Positions 59,533-64,000 of a stretch of DNA of 64,000 nucleotides are shown here, in pieces. This DNA is from Pseudonocardia sp. DSM 110487. Its GTDB lineage: Bacteria > Actinomycetota > Actinomycetes > Mycobacteriales > Pseudonocardiaceae. The DNA lies in NCBI RefSeq assembly GCF_019468565.1, contig NZ_CP080521.1, positions 8,990,001 to 9,054,000 of the forward strand, given 5' to 3'. The translations under genes and the position numbers were made by a program. Within the stretch, counting starts at the first letter, position 1. Each line of letters opens with the position of its first letter. The notes beneath the pieces were generated by a model. It searched no databases and was not told the origin of the DNA. It saw only the letters and a list, made by a program, of their open reading frames with translations.

Positions 59533-59544
59533 CTGACCGGTCAG
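59533..59544. terminator. 12-bp palindrome between convergent genes
   Basis: CTGACCGGTCAG is a perfect palindrome midway between the ArsR-ArsN gene and the convergent acyltransferase-like gene. Too short and loopless to be a confident terminator. Confidence 0.25.
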
Positions 59545-59558
59545 CTCGGTGCTCGAGG

Positions 59559-60725
59559 TCAGGCGGGCTGCAGGGCGGGGATCGTGAACTCGAGTTCGGG
59601 GCTGTAGCGCGGGGCGCCGTCCTGGGCGTCGCCCAGGTAGAAGTGGGTGGCCATGGTGCAGCGCTCGAGGTCGAAGACGGTGCGCCACAGCGTCCGGGCC
59701 GGGTAGGGCGTGTCGGTAGCGGCGTCGACGCGCACCGCGTCGAGGGCCTCGCGCATCCGGGCGGCGGAGGGGCCTGCGCCCGCCGAGCGCTCGGAGATCG
59801 TCCGGTAGCGCAGGTAGGTCAGCATCGTCTCCTCGGTGTCCGCGGGCAGAGCCGCCGGGTCGAGGTGGCGGTGCAGCGGGTGGTTGGTCATGCAGAGCGC
59901 GCCGTCCGCCTCCACGACGTGCTCGTCACCGCCGGGACCGCGTTCCCAGACGAACGCCGCCCCGCTCCGGTCCGCGACGAGGTAGTGCAGGGCGACGCCG
60001 AGGTCGTACTGCTTGGCGTCGAGCAGCGCCGCCTTCGCCTCCTGGACGGTCCTGCAGGTGTCCAGCAGGAACCGGGGGAGCTGGCCGCTCGACACCCCGA
60101 CCTGCGGACCGGCGCCGACCGGCCCGGTCGCGTTCTCGGCATCGGCCAGGTTCAGCACGACGGCGAGGCCGTGCTCGTTGATCCCCTCCATGCAGCCGTC
60201 GAGTTCGTTCATCGTCAGCACGGTGGTGGCGGGCCCGTCCTCGGGCACGCTGGTGATCACGTAGGGCCGCGCGCTCAGCGGCATCTCGGCGCTCGGCGGA
60301 GCCTCCTGGCCGGCGAGCATCGCGAAGAGCTCGCTCGCGCCGGTCGTGAAGAAATCGTAGTTGCGGCCGAGCACGCCGCGACCGTCGATGGTGTCGGCCG
60401 GCGGGTAGAAGCTCGCCGAGCAGGCCGACCCAACCGGGATCCCACCGGCTCCATCCAGGTACACATCGTCGGTGTCCGGGTCGAGGCCGAGCGCCTCCGC
60501 AGCGCCCTGCATGCGCGCGAAGTGCTGCGGCCAGTGTCGGGCGAACCATGCCCGCCGGGCGCGGGCCTTCAAGTGATCGGCGGGCGCGGGCGTCCAGCCG
60601 TAGGTGCGCTGCGCCTCGACGGCCAGCGCACGCCCGATGTCCACCTGGCTGCCGGACGCGGTGATGTGCCGCACGGCCATGAAATCGGCAGTGCCGCCGG
60701 CGACGATCTCACTGGTCACGAACAT
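59559..60725 (-). CDS. C45-family Ntn hydrolase / acyltransferase-like protein
   Basis: 388 residues, resembling isopenicillin-N acyltransferase-like C45 peptidases. In this family autocleavage exposes an N-terminal Cys nucleophile; the candidate is in GSACSASFY near residue 103, followed by GRNYDFF and MTNHPLH motifs typical of linear-amide hydrolases. ATG 60725 has GGAGCGAAG upstream. No partner identifies the amide substrate. Its start overlaps the end of the GNAT remnant upstream. Confidence 0.8.
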   Translation of the reverse strand: MFVTSEIVAGGTADFMAVRHITASGSQVDIGRALAVEAQRTYGWTPAPADHLKARARRAWFARHWPQHFARMQGAAEALGLDPDTDDVYLDGAGGIPVGSACSASFYPPADTIDGRGVLGRNYDFFTTGASELFAMLAGQEAPPSAEMPLSARPYVITSVPEDGPATTVLTMNELDGCMEGINEHGLAVVLNLADAENATGPVGAGPQVGVSSGQLPRFLLDTCRTVQEAKAALLDAKQYDLGVALHYLVADRSGAAFVWERGPGGDEHVVEADGALCMTNHPLHRHLDPAALPADTEETMLTYLRYRTISERSAGAGPSAARMREALDAVRVDAATDTPYPARTLWRTVFDLERCTMATHFYLGDAQDGAPRYSPELEFTIPALQPA

Positions 60726-61057
60726 GTCTTCGCTCCTTGTCTCGGGGTGGGGCGCCACATCGGCCACAGGCTCGGGCCGTCGGGGAGCTGGATCGGGTCA
60801 CCGGCGTCGCGGAACCCGTGTCGCTCGTAGAGCGACCGGCTGCGCAGCGACGTCGCCTCCAGGTATGCGGGCAGGCCGTCGGCATCGGCTCGGACGAGGC
60901 GCGGAGCAGGGCGGCGCCGAGCCCGCGTCCTCGCGCGGCGGGTACGACGCCCAGCAGCACTAGGTACAGGGCACCGGCCGGGTAGCAGCCACCTCGCCAG
61001 TGGATCGTCGGCGACGGCCGCGACCAGCACCTGAACCACCGAGCCGGGATTCGTCAT
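60716..61057 (-). pseudogene. GNAT acetyltransferase remnant (deletion plus frameshift)
   Basis: Three reading frames are needed. MTNPGSVVQVLVAAVADDPL and RWLLPG give the start; another frame gives ALYLVLLGVVPAARGRGLGA, the acetyl-CoA motif; a third gives YLEATSLRSRSLYERHGFR and the end. The ~80-100 residues normally between RWLLPG and the acetyl-CoA strand are missing. Promoter-like TACGGT remains 6 nt before the ATG. Confidence 0.75.
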
Positions 61058-61063
61058 GCGTAC

Positions 61064-61069
61064 ACCGTA
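61064..61069 (-). promoter_or_regulatory. -10 hexamer of GNAT remnant
   Basis: TACGGT on the minus strand ends 6 nt before the ATG at 61057. Confidence 0.35.
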
Positions 61070-61124
61070 TTTGTACCGCTCGATCCCCGTATACATCTGG
61101 CAGTGCGCTATCGATCCGCACTAG

Positions 61125-61130
61125 TACAGT
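61125..61130 (+). promoter_or_regulatory. -10 hexamer of GntR-TetR regulator
   Basis: TACAGT ends 6 nt before the GTG at 61137 and no ribosome site is present. Confidence 0.45.
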
Positions 61131-61136
61131 CGTGGG

Positions 61137-62060
61137 GTGACGGAGCCGCCATACCTGCACATCGCCGCAGCCATCCGCACCCGGATCGCATCGGGCGCCC
61201 TGCGTCCCGGCGATCGGGTGCCCTCCACCCGACAGGTCGTCCGCGACTTCGGGGTGGCGATGGCGACCGCGACACGTGCCCTCGCGGTACTGCGGGACGA
61301 GGGGCTCCTCGTCACGCGCTCCGGGGCGGGCACCGTCGTGCGCGCGTCCGGCCCGCCGCCCCGCCGCAGCGCGCCTGCCCACGAGCTCAGCTCGGACCGG
61401 GTCGTCGCCACCGCCATGGGCGTGGCTGACGCCGAGGGCCTCGACGCCGTCTCGATGCGCAGGCTCGCCGCGGAGCTCGGGGTCGGCCCGATGTCGCTGT
61501 ACCGCCACGTGGCCGGGCGCGACGCGCTGGAGCTGCTCCTCGTCCGCGCCGTGCTGCGGGCGCACCCACTGCCCGAGCCCGGACCGTCGGGGTGGCGCGC
61601 GAAGCTCGAGCTGGTGAGCCGGGTGCAATGGAACGCCTACCGCGCCCACCCGTGGCTGCCCGAGCTGATCTCCATGACGAGGCCCGTGCTGGTCCCCGAG
61701 GCGATGGCCCACACGGAGTGGACGCTGCAGGCGCTGGCGGGCCTTCCCCTGACCCGGGCCGAACGGTTGCGCGAGGCGCTCACGCTGCCCGCGCTGGTGC
61801 GCGGCCTGGCTGCCAGCGGCGCGGCGGAGACTCTGGCCGAGCGGGAGACCGGCCAGAACAACGACGAGTGGTGGGCCACCCTCGGCGGCGAGGTCCGCGC
61901 GCTGCTCGGCTCGGGCCGGTTCCCGCACCTGGCGGCGGTCCAGGGCCAAACCCCCGAGGACATGGACGCGCTACTGGAGCACGCATTGGCCCGCCACCTC
62001 GACGGCCTGGAGATGCGCCTCCGGGGCGCTACTTCCTCCGGCGGATCAACCAGCCGGTGA
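61137..62060 (+). CDS. Double-HTH regulator (GntR + TetR domains)
   Basis: 307 residues. Residues ~1-70 form a GntR winged helix (IRTRIASGALRPGDRVPSTR then TATRALAVLRDEGLL). Residues ~85-135 form a TetR HTH (VVATAMGVADAEGLDAVSMR then MSLYRHVAGRDALEL), and the rest is a TetR_C ligand-binding domain. The fusion architecture occurs in actinobacteria and may recognise composite operators. It probably once controlled the divergent GNAT gene, now broken. Convergent overlap of 32 bp with the YihY gene. Confidence 0.9.
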   Translation: MTEPPYLHIAAAIRTRIASGALRPGDRVPSTRQVVRDFGVAMATATRALAVLRDEGLLVTRSGAGTVVRASGPPPRRSAPAHELSSDRVVATAMGVADAEGLDAVSMRRLAAELGVGPMSLYRHVAGRDALELLLVRAVLRAHPLPEPGPSGWRAKLELVSRVQWNAYRAHPWLPELISMTRPVLVPEAMAHTEWTLQALAGLPLTRAERLREALTLPALVRGLAASGAAETLAERETGQNNDEWWATLGGEVRALLGSGRFPHLAAVQGQTPEDMDALLEHALARHLDGLEMRLRGATSSGGSTSR

Positions 62061-63054
62061 GCGCACCTGCGCCCAGGAGGCCGAGCGCGGTCGTGGCCGT
62101 TGGTCCCTTCCGGAGAACCACTTCCGTGTGCAGCACCGGCGGCTCGGGAACGGGCACCGGCTTCTCCTGCTCGTTCTCCTGCGCCGTGGCGGCCCACGCC
62201 GTGACGAAGAGGACGAAGCGCGACCCGAAGAACACGAAGACCAGCAGACCGAGGAACGAGCCGAACACCGCCCCGCTCGGCGACGACGTCACACTCGCCA
62301 GGTAGTAGGTCATGATGATCTTCAGGAACTCGAATCCCACCGCGCCGAACAGAGCGGCCTTGGCGGCGCTGCGCAGCGTCGCGTGCTCGCGCGGGAGGCG
62401 CGCGATGACCCACAGGAAGATCAGCCAGTTCGCGACGATGCCGAGCAGGAACCCGAACACGCCGAGCAGGAACAGGGCCCAGCCGTGGTCACCGAGCCCG
62501 ACGAACCCCAACAGGTCCTCGGCGAACCCGGCGACCGAGCCCGTGATCGCGAACGACCCGACCAACGCCAGCCCGAGCCCTGCGAGCGAGAGCAGGTCGA
62601 ACAGCAGCCGCTTTGGCAGCGCCGGGGCGGCGGGCACCTGCGCCCACTGCTCGGAGAGGGCCTCCCGCAGGTTCGACATCCACCCGATGCCGGAGTACAG
62701 CGCCGCGAGCAGGCCCAGCAGACCGACGGCACCACGCTGGTCGATCGCCTGCTCGACGATATCCTCGATCATCTGGTTCAGCCCGGGCGGGACGTTCTCG
62801 GTGATCGCGGCCTGCAGCTCGCCGAGCAGCGCCGGGTTGAAGAACAGCACGTAACCGGCGACGGCGAACGCGATCATCAGCAGCGGCACCAGCGACAGCA
62901 CGCTGAAGAACGTGACCGCCGCTGCGTAGTGGTCGCCGTGCCGCTCGGTGTAGCGGGTGCCGGCCCGGACCAGGTGGTCAAGCCACTCGTGCCGCGCGCG
63001 CAGCTGCTCGAGCTTCGAGGGCTTCTCGTCGGCTGGCGCGGCCACGCGCGTCAT
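62029..63054 (-). CDS. YihY/BrkB-family membrane protein
   Basis: 341 residues with six transmembrane helices, starting with YAAAVTFFSVLSLVPLLMIAFAVAGYV and including ALYSGIGWMSNLREALSEQW and TYYLASVTSSPSGAVFGSFLG; a basic C-terminal helix ends GWLIRRRK. Inner-membrane protein of uncertain function, related to mycobacterial YhjD. ATG 63054 lies 4 nt after the trpS stop, and this trpS-yihY order is common in actinobacteria. Confidence 0.92.
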   Translation of the reverse strand: MTRVAAPADEKPSKLEQLRARHEWLDHLVRAGTRYTERHGDHYAAAVTFFSVLSLVPLLMIAFAVAGYVLFFNPALLGELQAAITENVPPGLNQMIEDIVEQAIDQRGAVGLLGLLAALYSGIGWMSNLREALSEQWAQVPAAPALPKRLLFDLLSLAGLGLALVGSFAITGSVAGFAEDLLGFVGLGDHGWALFLLGVFGFLLGIVANWLIFLWVIARLPREHATLRSAAKAALFGAVGFEFLKIIMTYYLASVTSSPSGAVFGSFLGLLVFVFFGSRFVLFVTAWAATAQENEQEKPVPVPEPPVLHTEVVLRKGPTATTALGLLGAGALTGWLIRRRK

Positions 63055-63058
63055 CCCA

Positions 63059-64000
<942 letters not shown>

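Overview
High-GC actinobacterial chromosome, most likely Pseudonocardiaceae (Pseudonocardia-like). Codons end almost always in G or C, GTG starts are frequent, and the gene families fit: PknB-type kinase, LpdA-type quinone reductase, HTH/DUF397 pair, LAL-type LuxR regulator, GntR-TetR double-HTH regulator. No rRNA, tRNA, CRISPR array, transposase, integrase or phage gene was seen.

The backbone is a nucleoside/deoxynucleoside salvage region in three blocks. Block 1 (6.6-12.0 kb) holds purine nucleoside phosphorylase, a phosphopentomutase/phosphomannomutase-type enzyme and upp. Block 2 (19.0-21.4 kb) holds deoC translationally coupled to an aldehyde dehydrogenase. Block 3 (38.4-53.8 kb) holds a short degenerate aldehyde dehydrogenase, a conserved acidic protein, add, deoA, cdd and a BMP-family nucleoside ABC importer. 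Together they import nucleosides, release bases, and drain (deoxy)ribose phosphates into central carbon. Many of these genes have a TAGNNT -10 hexamer 6-7 nt before the start codon and so look leaderless.

Accessory DNA lies between and around these blocks: a DUF559 gene flanked by oppositely oriented 22-bp tandem repeats (0-1.4 kb); a two-component system and an HxlR/MFS pair (12.8-16.5 kb); a 17-kb accessory segment (21.4-38.4 kb) between the two aldehyde dehydrogenases; a VapBC-type pair plus a broken kinase/glycosyltransferase region (40.7-43.0 kb); and an arsenic cluster (55.2-59.5 kb) with two different ArsR fusions. The 17-kb segment carries an HTH/DUF397 pair, NUDIX, HxlR/hydrolase, acyltransferase, SulP, a flippase with two envelope lipoproteins, and an oxidoreductase/MFS/LAL unit. 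The window ends with a YihY/BrkB membrane protein and the 3' part of trpS.

Two features stand out. First, intergenic DNA is rich in palindromic elements: three 60-bp GATC-bounded elements, a nested 176-bp structure, a 161-bp hairpin with 20-bp perfect ends, and a 108-bp inverted-repeat element. Second, there are several gene-decay scars. In two of them, two genes pointing away from each other both lost their 5' halves and are now joined back to back (TetR/MFS at 30.86 kb, histidine kinase/GT39 at 42.24 kb).
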